This document shows positions 1-10,186 of a DNA stretch of 64,000 nucleotides, piece by piece (position 1 is the stretch's first letter; every line of letters starts with the position of its first letter). Source of the stretch: Mesorhizobium mediterraneum (GTDB lineage Bacteria > Pseudomonadota > Alphaproteobacteria > Rhizobiales > Rhizobiaceae); the NCBI RefSeq assembly GCF_002284565.1, contig NZ_NPKI01000015.1, forward strand, positions 744,001 to 808,000. The letters run 5' to 3'. The notes beneath the pieces are model-generated. The model saw only the letters and a list, made by a program, of their open reading frames with translations. It did no database searches and was not told where the DNA came from. Made by a program: the position numbers and the translations under genes.

Positions 1-1
1 A

Positions 2-811
2 ACGCCCGCGTCTTCCACCTCCAAAACCGACTTTCCCTGGTGGCTTGCCGCGGCGATCGCGCTCGCCGTGGCCGCCGCCATCTTCATCGCCGCAAGCGAC
101 CTCTACGCCCAGGTTTTCGCGACCGTCGCCAAGGGCATCGGCATCACTGTCTTCGTCACCGTGGTCGCCTTCGCGCTAGCCTCCGCAATCGGACTCGGCA
201 TTGCGCTGATGGGACTGTCGGGGTCGCGCTGGCTGCGCCAGATCGCTCGTTTCTATGTCGAGATCATCCGCGGCGTGCCAATCCTGGTGCTGTTGTTCTG
301 GATCGCGTTTGCTGGCGCGCCAGCTTTCGTCGCGGCATGGAACGCGCTGACCGCGCCGCTGCAAAGCGCCGGCGTCTTCGGCGAGCTGCTGGTGCGAGAC
401 GTGTCGCTGCTGTGGCGCGCCATCATGGCGCTGACCATCGGCTACTCGGCCTTCATCTCGGAGGTCTTCCGCGCCGGCATCCAGGCGGTCGAGAAGGGCC
501 AAATCGAGGCGGCGAAGGCGCTGGGGCTGACGCGCACGCAGCGTTTCCGGCTGATCGTCTTTCCGCAGGCGATCCGCACCATCTTGCCGCCGCTCGGCAA
601 TGATTTCGTCGCCATGGTCAAGGATTCGTCGCTGGTCTCGGTGCTCGGCGTCGCCGACATCACCCAGATGGGCAAGATCTACGCCGCCGGCTCGTTTCGC
701 TTCTTCGAAACCTATTCGATCGTCGCCTATATCTATCTCATCCTGACGGTTGGCCTGTCGCTGGCCTTGCGGGCGCTGGAGAAGCGGTTGCGCCGCCAGC
801 ATGAGGAATAG
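2..811 (+). CDS. Amino-acid ABC transporter permease (HisM/GlnP type), 5' end outside window
   Basis: Inner-membrane permease of a polar amino-acid ABC importer. The frame is open to the left edge and begins with a hydrophobic stretch (DFPWWLAAAIALAVAAA), so the true start lies upstream; GTG at 68 is an internal possibility only. Several membrane segments are visible. The cytoplasmic EAA loop that docks the ATPase is clear in the second half (GQIEAAKALGLTRTQRFRLI), followed by the family-typical PQAIRTILPPLGN and VKDSSLVSVLGV. The binding protein and ATPase are not in the window. The substrate cannot be read from the sequence. Confidence 0.9.
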   Translation, partial: TPASSTSKTDFPWWLAAAIALAVAAAIFIAASDLYAQVFATVAKGIGITVFVTVVAFALASAIGLGIALMGLSGSRWLRQIARFYVEIIRGVPILVLLFWIAFAGAPAFVAAWNALTAPLQSAGVFGELLVRDVSLLWRAIMALTIGYSAFISEVFRAGIQAVEKGQIEAAKALGLTRTQRFRLIVFPQAIRTILPPLGNDFVAMVKDSSLVSVLGVADITQMGKIYAAGSFRFFETYSIVAYIYLILTVGLSLALRALEKRLRRQHEE

Positions 812-867
812 AAGGCAGGCGAAGACGGCGCTACGATTGACCTGCCCGGTTGCAGAGGAATTGATCC

Positions 868-1503
868 ATGAACATCGACAAAGCCAATGCGGCGCTGGAG
901 TCCGTCTATACGGCGGATACACCGGAAGCGCTGGCGCAAGCTTATGCCGCATGGGCTGCGACCTATGACAGCGAAACCGCCTCGCTCGGCTATCTCCTGC
1001 CGTTCCTGATCGCCGCCTGGGTGGCGCGCCATGTGCCATCGGGCGAGGGGCCGCTGCTCGACGCCGGCTGCGGCACGGGCCTGTCGGGACCGTCGCTCAA
1101 GGCGCTGGGCTATCAGGACATTGCCGGGCTCGACCTGTCGGAGGACATGCTGAAAATCGCCAGCAGCCGGCAGGCCTACAGCGAGTTGAAACAGGCGATG
1201 CTCGGCGGTCCGCTGCCTTGGCCCGACGGGTATTTCCGCGCCTTCTTTTCGACCGGCGTGTTCACCCTCAGCCACGCGCCGGCTTCCGGCCTGCATGAAC
1301 TGGTGCGCATCACCCGCAAGGGCGGCCATGCCATCTTCACCGTTCGCGACCAGGTGTTCGAGAGCGGCGGCTTTCGTGACGTTTTTGCCGAGCTGGAGCA
1401 GGCGAAGAAATGGCGGCCGGTCGAAGAAAGCCCATGGTTCCGCTGCTATGCCATCGCCGAACCCGAGGCGTTGGTGAAGACGTTTGTGTTTGAAGTGCTT
1501 TGA
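868..1503 (+). CDS. Class I SAM-dependent methyltransferase
   Basis: A 211-residue soluble protein with the Rossmann methyltransferase core. Motif I, LLDAGCGTGLSG, lies near residues 64-75, followed by an acidic strand end GLDLSEDML that would bind the SAM ribose. The motif-IV region reads AFFSTGVFTLSH. The start has a good ribosome site (AGAGGAA) about 8 nt upstream. It lies 56 nt after the permease gene on the same strand and could be cotranscribed, but nothing links the functions. The methyl acceptor is unknown; small-molecule acceptors are common for this fold. Confidence 0.82.
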   Translation: MNIDKANAALESVYTADTPEALAQAYAAWAATYDSETASLGYLLPFLIAAWVARHVPSGEGPLLDAGCGTGLSGPSLKALGYQDIAGLDLSEDMLKIASSRQAYSELKQAMLGGPLPWPDGYFRAFFSTGVFTLSHAPASGLHELVRITRKGGHAIFTVRDQVFESGGFRDVFAELEQAKKWRPVEESPWFRCYAIAEPEALVKTFVFEVL

Positions 1504-1514
1504 GGGGCGGCACT

Positions 1515-1670
1515 TTCCCTTCTCCCCCCTGTGGGAGAAGGTGGCCGAGCGAAGCTCGGTCGGATGAGGGGTGTTCCAGCTTGGCAACGACAGCGATCCG
1601 TCCAGCACCCCTCAACCGTCTCGGCGCTGCGCGCCGATCCACCTTCTCCCACAAGGGGAGAAGGGGAAGC
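1515..1670. repeat. Palindromic intergenic element R1 (rhizobial type)
   Basis: Two inward-facing arms flank a central spacer. The left side is CTTCTCCCCCCTGTGGGAGA plus AGGTGGC and GATGAGGGGTG. The right side is CACCCCTCA, then CCACCTTCTCCC and CAAGGGGAGAAGG. The arms pair with each other and each also folds on itself. It fills most of the 400-nt gap between the methyltransferase gene and leuC and carries no convincing gene. It resembles the other palindromic elements of the window at about 11.2, 12.1, 45.5 and 56.7 kb, with a diverged arm sequence. Confidence 0.75.
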
Positions 1671-1712
1671 CGCGCCACACCCTACCAATTGCCGAAAACC
1701 CAAAACATTGAT

Positions 1713-1841
1713 ATGAGCCACGCCATGGAACAGCTTTTTGGCGATCCGGCCTACAAGGGCTTCGTGCTGCAGGATAGAAAACGCCTGCCGTCGCGATTCT
1801 CCGCGCGCGTTTCCGGCGCTCTGACCAGCCGACTTCGCTAG
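1713..1841 (+). CDS. Possible 42-residue small protein upstream of leuC
   Basis: An ATG at 1713 opens a 42-codon frame ([20 protein letters not shown]..., basic C-terminus) ending 62 nt before leuC. The composition is ordinary and the first half looks protein-like. There is no clear ribosome site and no family I recognise. A 16-nt palindrome directly follows its stop. It could be a real small gene, a leader of leuC or a chance frame. Confidence 0.3.
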   Translation: MSHAMEQLFGDPAYKGFVLQDRKRLPSRFSARVSGALTSRLR

Positions 1842-1849
1842 GCCGTGTT

Positions 1850-1865
1850 CGCCGGCTAGCCGGCG
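1850..1865. other. 16-nt perfect palindrome before leuC
   Basis: CGCCGGCTAGCCGGCG is a perfect palindrome 9 nt after the small frame and 38 nt before leuC. As RNA it would give a short GC hairpin without a U-tract. It could be a weak terminator or a processing site, and a protein-binding site is also possible. Confidence 0.3.
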
Positions 1866-1903
1866 CTTGTCCTTCCCATTTTCATATCGACGGATTTACG
1901 CAC

Positions 1904-3313
<1,410 letters not shown>

Positions 3314-3365
3314 ATTCAGGCGTGAGTGGAAATAACTCGGGCCGCCACAGTTGAGTGCATGCCAG

Positions 3366-3396
3366 AACCCGAACCGCGATGCGGTTCGGGTTTTCT
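3366..3396 (+). terminator. Rho-independent terminator after leuC
   Basis: AACCCGAACCGC, loop GAT, GCGGTTCGGGTT form a perfect 12-bp stem followed by a short T-run. It lies 53 nt after the leuC stop. It sits tail-to-tail with the next gene on the minus strand, so it may serve both. Confidence 0.85.
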
Positions 3397-3708
3397 TCAC
3401 GCCGGGCGCCTTACGAACTCATGGAATTGCTCACGCCGGCCGGGTTGCTCCGCAGCGACTACGAGTGCCAGCTGACGTTCGTCGAAGAGCTTGAACCATT
3501 CGTCCCATTCGACCAGCTCGTAGCCGCCCGCATTGACCGGACGTTCGCCCAGATCTTGGTCCTGATAAGCGTGCTGGCCGAAGACCAGCCTCAGCATGGC
3601 TTGCGTTCCCGTTTCGGGCGACACGTCGACGATTGCCGGAAATCCGGCGCGCGCCGCGACCCATGAGCGAATTGCTTCGTGATCAGTCAGCATGATCGTA
3701 TCGGCCAT
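3397..3708 (-). CDS. Small conserved protein of unknown function
   Basis: A 103-residue soluble protein starting MADTIMLTDHEAIRSWVAAR. The start at 3708 is chosen because GGAG lies about 8 nt upstream and the residues before it are not family-like. It contains the pattern AxRxGFPAIVDV ... MLRLVFGQ ... WDEWFKLFDERQLALVV, which I associate with a widespread family of about 80-100 residue proteins of unknown role, sometimes loosely labelled glucan-branching-enzyme-like. No catalytic residues can be named. It is monocistronic, between leuC and a diguanylate cyclase gene. Confidence 0.7.
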   Translation of the reverse strand: MADTIMLTDHEAIRSWVAARAGFPAIVDVSPETGTQAMLRLVFGQHAYQDQDLGERPVNAGGYELVEWDEWFKLFDERQLALVVAAEQPGRREQFHEFVRRPA

Positions 3709-3887
3709 GAAGCGTCTCCATCGATTGCTGCTGGAAAACGCCGATCGCGGTTTCAAGTTCCGCGCATCAGCTTCATGGGCGACCCGGCGCATATTCGACT
3801 TTGCTCAACGGCTTGCTTGGACTTAACCGCTTGTTTGGGCTTCCGCCCTAAGGTCTTCCCTGGCGGAAGCGTGGGGGTCACGGTCCT

Positions 3888-5099
3888 TTGGACACCGGTT
3901 TGCTGGTAGCGTTGCTCAATCCGACGATCGCGCTTGCGCTCGGCGCGGTGTTTCTCGTGCTGTGGTTCTACCAGCGCCACCGCCCCTATCTGGCTGTGCT
4001 CGCCGCCAGCTACTCGCTCTCGGCGGCGGGGTTCCTGTTGCAGTACTTCACCCTGCCCGTCGGCATGGCGCCGACCAAGCTGCTCTCCAATACATGCTTC
4101 ACCTTTGCCGCCTGCTGCCTCTGCAGCGCGATCGTGGCACGCTATGGGCGGCGCGTGCCCTATGTCGGGATCGGCGTTCTGGCGGGCGGCGGCCTGACCG
4201 CATTCTGCTGGTTCCTGTTCGTTCAGCCAGACCTCACTTGGCGGATCCTGGCGATGAATTTTGGCTTCGGCGGCCTCAGCCTGCTTGTGGCGGCCGAACT
4301 GCGCCCGGTGCGCGGCAGGGGTCCGACCGAAATGATCCTGTTCGTGCTGTCGCTGCTTTCCGGCCTGAATTTCTTCGTGCGGACACTGGCCGTCATCGTC
4401 GCGCACGGACCCTTCACCAGCTATGACGGCTTTTACGCCTCGTCCTACTGGACGACGGCGTTGCTGTCGCATGCGCTGCTGTCGCTGCTCATCGCGCTTT
4501 GCCTGTTCTGCGCGGCGGCGCTCGATGTGATGAAGGCGCTGAAGGCCGAGGCGTATACCGATCCGCTGTCGGGCCTGCTCAACCGCCGCGGCTTCGAGGA
4601 GCGCGCCAGGCTTCTCCTGCTTCACTGCGCCACCGCCAAAATGCCGGTCGCGCTGGTGCTCGCCGACCTCGATCATTTCAAGGCGCTCAACGACCTTCAC
4701 GGGCATGCGGCGGGCGATCGCGTGATCGCCGACTTCGCCGCCAAGCTTCTATCGGCTGCCGGCACGGGCGGCGTCGCCGGCCGTATCGGTGGCGAGGAGT
4801 TCGCCGTGCTTTTGCCGCTGAGCGACCTCGGCGCGGCAAGGCTGTTTGCCGAAGCCATTCGCACGCTCTATTCGGCGGGCAGCGTCGACGGGCTTCCGCC
4901 CGGCACAAGAGTGACCGCGAGCTTCGGTGTGACGGCTCGCACCGGCGACGAAGGACTTGAGCCGCTGATGCGCCGCGCCGACGAGGCGCTCTACAAAGCC
5001 AAAGGGAATGGCCGCGACAGCGTGCGGCTATCTTATGAACGGTCGGCCTATGAACAGCCGGAATCGGTATCCGTCGTGGAACCGCTCAAAGCCGGCTGA
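3888..5099 (+). CDS. Membrane-anchored diguanylate cyclase
   Basis: Makes cyclic di-GMP from two GTP at the inner membrane. Residues 1-215 hold about six hydrophobic segments; residues 224-395 are a GGDEF domain with DPLSGLLNRRGFEE, LADLDHFKALND and the active-site loop GGEEF at residues 301-305. The inhibitory RxxD site expected just upstream of GGEEF is absent (the stretch reads AGTGGVAGRI), so product inhibition at that site is not expected. The start is a TTG at 3888, chosen because it begins the first membrane segment. A paralogue of the same design follows 76 nt later. The N-terminal sensor type is not identified. Confidence 0.9.
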   Translation: MDTGLLVALLNPTIALALGAVFLVLWFYQRHRPYLAVLAASYSLSAAGFLLQYFTLPVGMAPTKLLSNTCFTFAACCLCSAIVARYGRRVPYVGIGVLAGGGLTAFCWFLFVQPDLTWRILAMNFGFGGLSLLVAAELRPVRGRGPTEMILFVLSLLSGLNFFVRTLAVIVAHGPFTSYDGFYASSYWTTALLSHALLSLLIALCLFCAAALDVMKALKAEAYTDPLSGLLNRRGFEERARLLLLHCATAKMPVALVLADLDHFKALNDLHGHAAGDRVIADFAAKLLSAAGTGGVAGRIGGEEFAVLLPLSDLGAARLFAEAIRTLYSAGSVDGLPPGTRVTASFGVTARTGDEGLEPLMRRADEALYKAKGNGRDSVRLSYERSAYEQPESVSVVEPLKAG

Positions 5100-5175
5100 T
5101 CATACGCGCTTGGGTTCGCATTAACGTCTTTTTCGCCCGTCCGTGATTTGCTTTCGCAGGGAGTGCGAAAATCAC

Positions 5176-6387
5176 ATGGGCGGCGCAGGCTTCATCCTTG
5201 CAATCAACCTGTTCGTTGCCGGCCTGCTGGCCGCAGCCTTCATGACGATCGCGTTCTACGATGTAGGGCGTGTGTCGGCACGCTGGCTGGCCCTCGGCTA
5301 TCTGCTCGGCGTGGGCTATTACATCGTCGAATTCAGCATTCCGGTCTTCGACAATGCGCGACCTGCGGTCGTTACGGCTTTCGCCGTTTTCCTCGGCGCC
5401 ACCATCGTCTTCAATGCTGGGCTCGCCCATAAATACGGCGTGGCGACGCCTTGGCGTCCGATGCTTCTCTTCCTACTTGCAGCCACCGTCACAGTGTATT
5501 TCGTGCAGGATCTGCCACGTCAGTCGCTCGCCCGCATGATGGCCTACCAGCTCCCCTATGCGGCCATGCAGTTCGTCGGCCTCGGCATCGTCTGGTCGTC
5601 CAGGCAAAAACGCGACCGGCTCGACCGTGTGCTCATGGCCGTTCTGGCGGCCAGCGCCCTGCAATTCGTGAGCAAGCCGTTCATCGCCCACGCTCTGGGT
5701 GGCTGGGGCGTCAATCCGCAGGCCTATATGCGGAGCGACTACGCTCTGGTGTCGCAATCGCTTGGCACTGTATTCGCCATGGCAATCGCGCTTCTTGTTC
5801 TGATCATCCTGGTCCGCGATGTGCTCGCCGAGGCGACGTCGAAGTCGGAGACGGACACGCTTTCAAGGTTGTTCAACCGGGGCGGCTTCGAACGTCACGC
5901 GGAGCTCGCGATGCGCGACGCCGTGCGCAAGGGCGTCCCGGTCGCCCTGGTCATCGCCGACCTCGATCATTTCAAGAGCGTCAACGATAGTTTCGGCCAT
6001 GCGTCCGGTGACCGGGTCATCGGGACCTTTGCTGGTTTCCTGCGTGACGCCGCCGCCGACCATCACGTCGCCGGCCGCATCGGCGGAGAAGAGTTCGCCA
6101 TCATACTGCCGGGGACCAACCTCGCCGCGGCGCGGCTCCTTGCCGAAGGGACACGCAGCGCTTTCGGTGCCTTGCCGATCGACTGCCTGCCGGCGGACCA
6201 TCGGTGCACCGCCAGCTTCGGCGTTGCCGAGCTTCAACCGGGCGAGGGTTTCGCCGATCTCATGCGGCGCGCGGACGAAGCGCTTTACCAAGCCAAGCGC
6301 GGCGGGCGCGATCGCGTGCGTATTGCGTTAGAGCCAGCCCTGCAGACCCCGGTGGCGACGCCTGACAGAATCAGCGGCAGGGGCTGA
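5176..6387 (+). CDS. Second membrane-anchored diguanylate cyclase, paralogue of its neighbour
   Basis: Same architecture as the preceding gene: about six N-terminal membrane segments and a C-terminal GGDEF domain. DTLSRLFNRGGFERH and IADLDHFKSVND lead to GGEEF at about residues 303-307. Again no RxxD inhibitory site precedes it (DAAADHHVAGRI). The ATG at 5176 is preferred over an upstream start at 5143 because AGGGAG precedes it and the first membrane segment starts directly after. The GGDEF domains of the two proteins are clearly similar while the membrane parts are more diverged, which suggests an old tandem duplication. Its last 17 nt overlap the tail of the convergent gene at 6371. Confidence 0.9.
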   Translation: MGGAGFILAINLFVAGLLAAAFMTIAFYDVGRVSARWLALGYLLGVGYYIVEFSIPVFDNARPAVVTAFAVFLGATIVFNAGLAHKYGVATPWRPMLLFLLAATVTVYFVQDLPRQSLARMMAYQLPYAAMQFVGLGIVWSSRQKRDRLDRVLMAVLAASALQFVSKPFIAHALGGWGVNPQAYMRSDYALVSQSLGTVFAMAIALLVLIILVRDVLAEATSKSETDTLSRLFNRGGFERHAELAMRDAVRKGVPVALVIADLDHFKSVNDSFGHASGDRVIGTFAGFLRDAAADHHVAGRIGGEEFAIILPGTNLAAARLLAEGTRSAFGALPIDCLPADHRCTASFGVAELQPGEGFADLMRRADEALYQAKRGGRDRVRIALEPALQTPVATPDRISGRG

Positions 6388-6721
6388 GTTCGGGCATCTC
6401 GCCGTCGGAAAGGCCGTACATGTAGCTGCGGCCTTTCACGAAAACCGGTGGCCTGTAACAGTCGCGGCTGCTGACGTCATCCGCTTCGTTTTCATAGATT
6501 TTGGGCTGACCGGCGCCGGTGTAGTCCGACAGTTCCTTGGCCAGGTTGCCCTCGCCAACGAGGATGCGCTTGTAGCCGGCGGCGCTCTCGATGACCAGAT
6601 TTCCGAAGGAATCGGCGTAGACGCGGTCGCGCGTCCCGGCGAGTGCCGGTGCTGCGAAGCCGATGGCCACCGCCATCAAGATGAGCGCCGAAAGGCGCGA
6701 TCTGCCTGAGTTCGAACGCAT
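6371..6721 (-). CDS. Small exported protein of unknown function
   Basis: A 116-residue protein with a Sec-type signal (MRSNSGRSRLSALILMAVAI..., cleavage likely after APALA). The mature part (GTRDRVYADSFGNLVIESA...) has two cysteines, one near the C-terminus, and no domain I recognise. The start at 6721 is preferred to an ATG four codons upstream because GGAGG sits 5 nt before it. Its 3' end overlaps the convergent diguanylate cyclase gene by 17 nt. A CtrA-type TTAA-N7-TTAA site lies 45 nt upstream of the start. Confidence 0.7.
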   Translation of the reverse strand: MRSNSGRSRLSALILMAVAIGFAAPALAGTRDRVYADSFGNLVIESAAGYKRILVGEGNLAKELSDYTGAGQPKIYENEADDVSSRDCYRPPVFVKGRSYMYGLSDGEMPELSPCR

Positions 6722-6765
6722 GGCGTCCTCCATTTGTCAGAGGCGAACTTCCTCTGACTCGGAAA

Positions 6766-6780
6766 TTAACCTTTTATTAA
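6766..6780. promoter_or_regulatory. Candidate CtrA-binding site (TTAA-N7-TTAA)
   Basis: TTAACCTTTTATTAA matches the full CtrA box exactly, and a further half site (CCTTTGTTAA) follows. It lies between the divergent genes for the small exported protein (start 6721) and the MliC-like lipoprotein (start 6953), nearer the former. The match is read from sequence; binding is inferred. Confidence 0.55.
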
Positions 6781-6952
6781 CCTTTGTTAAGAGGCTAGCC
6801 CTGCTAGCCGTCAGGTCTCGGCAAACATGGTTAATATCCGGCGCCTGGGCGGCCGCGGTCATCTTTCGGCCATGCTTGCCCGCACCATCGCGCCCGGTGT
6901 CGGGTGATCTTGGCAAGCATCGCGGCTGGTTTGATGCGTAGGGAGACAGCAT

Positions 6953-7297
6953 ATGGCGTTACGCCGGACGTTTCGGGTGACGCTTGCCCTTTTTTCATTG
7001 CTGATCACTGCTGCCTGCGTGTCGCAGACCAATGCGCCGAAGGCCGGCACGACCGATTTGACGGCACCGCAGCCGCGCACCGCTACCTACAATTGCGCCG
7101 ATGGCACCAGGATCACCATCGAAAACCTCGGCACATCGGTGCGCGTGCTTGGCCCAGACGGCGCCAGCGAGGAACTGCCGGCCTCGCCGGCCAATCAAAG
7201 CAGCCGCTTCGGCGAGGCGCATGACGCAATCGTGATCGACGGGCGCGATGCGCTGGTGATGAAGGGCGGTAAGACGCCGCTGACCTGTAAGCGTTAA
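6953..7297 (+). CDS. MliC-like lipoprotein (putative C-type lysozyme inhibitor)
   Basis: A 114-residue lipoprotein. The signal MALRRTFRVTLALFSLLITAAC ends in a lipobox whose Cys22 would be lipidated. The mature domain YNCADGTRITIEN ... VRVLGPDG ... SSRFGEAHDAIVIDGRDALVM ... TPLTCKR follows the MliC/PliC layout, with a YxC at the start, a conserved (A/S)RxG strand and a closing Cys. That family blocks host C-type lysozyme from the envelope. GGGAG precedes the ATG. The assignment is by motif layout, so the inhibitor function is an inference. Confidence 0.72.
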   Translation: MALRRTFRVTLALFSLLITAACVSQTNAPKAGTTDLTAPQPRTATYNCADGTRITIENLGTSVRVLGPDGASEELPASPANQSSRFGEAHDAIVIDGRDALVMKGGKTPLTCKR

Positions 7298-7414
7298 TCA
7301 GTTTACCGCACTGCAGCGAACATAGCGCCGGCTTTGGGTCGTGCCCTAATCGATTGAAGCAAAGACCGCCCCTTTTGTCAGACTAAATTACGTTTTCGAA
7401 ACGGTTTTCTGGCT

Positions 7415-7443
7415 TTGACGCGGTGCAAAAAGAGCATTAGAAA
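7415..7443 (+). promoter_or_regulatory. Probable housekeeping promoter of the sdh operon
   Basis: TTGACG, a 17-nt spacer and TAGAAA form a good alphaproteobacterial sigma-70-type promoter 80 nt before sdhC. The rest of the 226-nt gap upstream contains no gene. Confidence 0.55.
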
Positions 7444-7523
7444 CCGGCTGTCCGAAGTCGCAACCGGAAGCGGTAACGCCGCATTTCCACCTGGGGCTCC
7501 AGAGACGCCGAACTGGGGGAGCC

Positions 7524-7943
7524 ATGAGCAAATCACCAGCCACCCGCGAATTTGCCGGACGTGAACGGCCGCTTTCGCCGCATCTGACCGTCTATCGGCC
7601 GCCGATCACGATGACGATGTCGATCATCCATCGCATCACCGGCGGGGCGCTCTATTTCGGCACGCTGCTGGTCGCCCTGTGGCTGATGGCGGCGGCGAGC
7701 TCGCAATCCACCTTCGATGCCGTCAACTGGGCCTTCGGCTCGTGGCTGGGGCGGCTGGTGCTGTTCGGCTATACCTGGGCGCTGATGCACCACATGCTGG
7801 GCGGCGTGCGCCATCTGATCTGGGACACCGGGGCAGGTCTTGAAAAGGACACCGCCTCCAGGATCGCCTGGGCGACGCTGGCCGGCTCGATCGTGCTGAC
7901 GCTGCTGATCTGGGTCGCCGGCTATATGGCGCGGGGAGCCTGA
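7524..7943 (+). CDS. sdhC: Succinate dehydrogenase cytochrome b556 subunit
   Basis: Membrane anchor that binds heme b and ubiquinone in complex II. The protein has 139 residues and three membrane helices. The family start [20 protein letters not shown] is followed by IHRITGG at the quinone side. The helix [19 protein letters not shown] carries the likely heme-ligand histidine. GGGGGAG precedes the ATG. It heads the sdhC-D-A-(relic)-B operon; sdhD starts 2 nt after its stop. Confidence 0.96.
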   Translation: MSKSPATREFAGRERPLSPHLTVYRPPITMTMSIIHRITGGALYFGTLLVALWLMAAASSQSTFDAVNWAFGSWLGRLVLFGYTWALMHHMLGGVRHLIWDTGAGLEKDTASRIAWATLAGSIVLTLLIWVAGYMARGA

Positions 7944-7945
7944 TC

Positions 7946-8341
7946 GTGAGCCACCACAACACCGACATGCGCACGCCGCTGGCGAAGGTCCGCGGCCTCG
8001 GCTCCGCCCGCGAGGGCACGGAGCATTTCTGGCGCCAGCGCCTGACGGCGATCGCCAACATCCCGCTGATCCTGTTCTTCGTAGGCTTCCTGATCGCGTT
8101 GAATGGCGCCGGCTATGTGGAGGTGCGCGCCGCACTTGCCAACCCGTTCGTGGCGCTGGTCCTGGCCCTGGTGCTCTTGTCCGGGCTTTATCATATGCGG
8201 CTCGGCATGCAGGCGATCATCGAGGACTATGTCCATGGCGAGGGCATGAGGCTGGCGCTGCTCGCGCTCAACACATTCTTTCCCGTGGTGGTTGGCGTCG
8301 CCTCGATCTTCGCCCTGCTCAAACTGGCATTTGGAGGCTGA
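7946..8341 (+). CDS. sdhD: Succinate dehydrogenase membrane anchor subunit
   Basis: Second membrane anchor of complex II, 131 residues with three helices. The start is GTG at 7946, two bases after sdh[27 protein letters not shown] is the usual cytoplasmic lead-in, with Arg and Ser positions near the quinone site. [18 protein letters not shown] carries the expected heme-side histidine and conserved DY. The sdhA start lies 4 nt after its stop, so translation is probably coupled. Confidence 0.95.
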   Translation: MSHHNTDMRTPLAKVRGLGSAREGTEHFWRQRLTAIANIPLILFFVGFLIALNGAGYVEVRAALANPFVALVLALVLLSGLYHMRLGMQAIIEDYVHGEGMRLALLALNTFFPVVVGVASIFALLKLAFGG

Positions 8342-8345
8342 AATT

Positions 8346-10184
8346 TTGGCCAAGGACGCGAAAAACGCCAACACGGCGTCCGCCTATACCTATGTCGACC
8401 ACAAGTTCGACGTGGTGGTCGTCGGCGCCGGCGGTGCCGGCCTGCGCGCCACGCTCGGCATGGCCGAACAGGGCCTGCGCACCGCCTGCATCACCAAGGT
8501 GTTCCCGACGCGATCGCATACGGTGGCAGCGCAGGGCGGCATCGCCGCCTCGCTCGCCAATATGGGCCCCGACAACTGGCAGTGGCATCTCTTCGACACG
8601 GTCAAGGGCTCGGATTGGCTCGGTGACACCGACGCACAGGAATACATGGTGCGCGAGGCGCCGGCGGCGGTCTACGAGCTTGAGCATTACGGCGTCCCCT
8701 TCAGCCGCACGGAGGACGGGAAAATCTACCAGCGGCCATTCGGCGGCATGATGATGAATTTCGGCGAGGGACCGCCGGTGCAGCGCACCTGTGCCGCCGC
8801 CGACCGCACCGGCCACGCCATGCTGCACACGCTCTACGGCCAGTCGCTGAAGCACAACGCGCAGTTCTTCATCGAGTATTTCGCGCTCGACCTGATCATG
8901 GAGCCGGACGGCACCTGCACCGGCGTCGTTGCCTGGAACCTCGACGACGGCACCATCCATCGGTTTTCGGCAAAAATGGTGGTGCTGGCGACCGGCGGCT
9001 ATGGCCGCGCCTATTTCTCGGCGACCTCGGCGCATACCTGCACCGGCGACGGCGGCGGCATGGCAGCGCGGGCCGGGCTGGCGCTGCAGGACATGGAGTT
9101 CGTGCAGTTCCATCCGACCGGCATCTACGGCGCCGGCTGCCTGATCACCGAAGGCGCGCGCGGCGAGGGCGGCTATCTCGTCAACTCCGAGGGCGAGCGC
9201 TTCATGGAGCGCTATGCGCCATCGGCCAAGGACCTTGCCTCGCGCGACGTCGTCTCGCGCTGCATGACGCTGGAGATCCGCGAAGGCCGCGGCGTTGGAC
9301 CGAAGAAGGACCATATTTTTCTCCATCTCGACCACCTTGATCCGGCCGTTTTGCATGAGAGACTTCCGGGTATTTCGGAATCGGCAAAAATCTTTGCCGG
9401 CGTCGACCTGACCAAGGAGCCGATCCCGGTGCTGCCGACGGTCCACTACAATATGGGCGGCGTGCCGACCAATTACTGGGGCGAGGTGCTCAATCCCACT
9501 GCCTTGAACCCGGACCAGGTGTCGCCCGGGCTGATGGCGGTCGGCGAGGCGGGCTGCGCCTCCGTCCATGGCGCCAACCGGCTGGGCTCGAATTCGCTGA
9601 TCGATTTGGTGGTGTTCGGCCGCGCGGCGGCGATCCGGGCCGGCCAAGTGATCGACCGCAACGCGGCGATCCCTTCGCCCAACGAAGCCTCGGTCGAGAA
9701 GATCATGGATCGCTTCGACCGGCTGCGTCATGCCAACGGCTCGACGCCGACGGCGGTCTTGCGCGAAAAGATGCAGAAGGCGATGCAGGATGATGCGGCG
9801 GTGTTCCGCACGCAGGAATCGCTGGAAAGCGGCTGCAAGCGCATTTCGCAGATCTGGGGCGAGCTCAAGGACGTAAAAGTGTTCGACCGCTCGATGATCT
9901 GGAACTCCGACCTGGTCGAGACGCTGGAGCTGGAAAATCTGATGGCCAACGCCATCACCACGGTCTACGGCGCCGAGGCGCGCAAGGAGAGCCGCGGCGC
10001 GCATGCGCGGGAGGATTTTTCGGCTCGCGATGATGCGAACTGGCGCAAGCATACGCTGTCCCGGCTCAGCGAGGCCGGAAAGGTGACGCTCATCTACCGG
10101 CCGGTGCACACTGATACGCTGCTCAAGGAAGCAGACGGCGGCATCAACCCGGCCAAGATCGCGCCGAAGGCCAGGGTGTATTGA
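8346..10184 (+). CDS. sdhA: Succinate dehydrogenase flavoprotein subunit
   Basis: Oxidises succinate to fumarate and carries covalent FAD; 612 residues, normal length. The start is TTG at 8346 ([20 protein letters not shown]), set 8 nt after GGAGG; longer readings overlap sdhD and are not family-like. Visible are the dinucleotide fold [12 protein letters not shown], the FAD-attachment segment [12 protein letters not shown] with its histidine, and the substrate-site blocks [20 protein letters not shown] and [21 protein letters not shown] short relic gene, not sdhB, follows directly. Confidence 0.97.
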   Translation: MAKDAKNANTASAYTYVDHKFDVVVVGAGGAGLRATLGMAEQGLRTACITKVFPTRSHTVAAQGGIAASLANMGPDNWQWHLFDTVKGSDWLGDTDAQEYMVREAPAAVYELEHYGVPFSRTEDGKIYQRPFGGMMMNFGEGPPVQRTCAAADRTGHAMLHTLYGQSLKHNAQFFIEYFALDLIMEPDGTCTGVVAWNLDDGTIHRFSAKMVVLATGGYGRAYFSATSAHTCTGDGGGMAARAGLALQDMEFVQFHPTGIYGAGCLITEGARGEGGYLVNSEGERFMERYAPSAKDLASRDVVSRCMTLEIREGRGVGPKKDHIFLHLDHLDPAVLHERLPGISESAKIFAGVDLTKEPIPVLPTVHYNMGGVPTNYWGEVLNPTALNPDQVSPGLMAVGEAGCASVHGANRLGSNSLIDLVVFGRAAAIRAGQVIDRNAAIPSPNEASVEKIMDRFDRLRHANGSTPTAVLREKMQKAMQDDAAVFRTQESLESGCKRISQIWGELKDVKVFDRSMIWNSDLVETLELENLMANAITTVYGAEARKESRGAHAREDFSARDDANWRKHTLSRLSEAGKVTLIYRPVHTDTLLKEADGGINPAKIAPKARVY

Positions 10185-10186
10185 CG

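Noticed and set aside
8319..10109. A 596-codon minus-strand frame opposite sdhA
   Set aside because: Antisense shadow of sdhA; the residue composition is typical of reading complementary codons and nothing family-like was seen.
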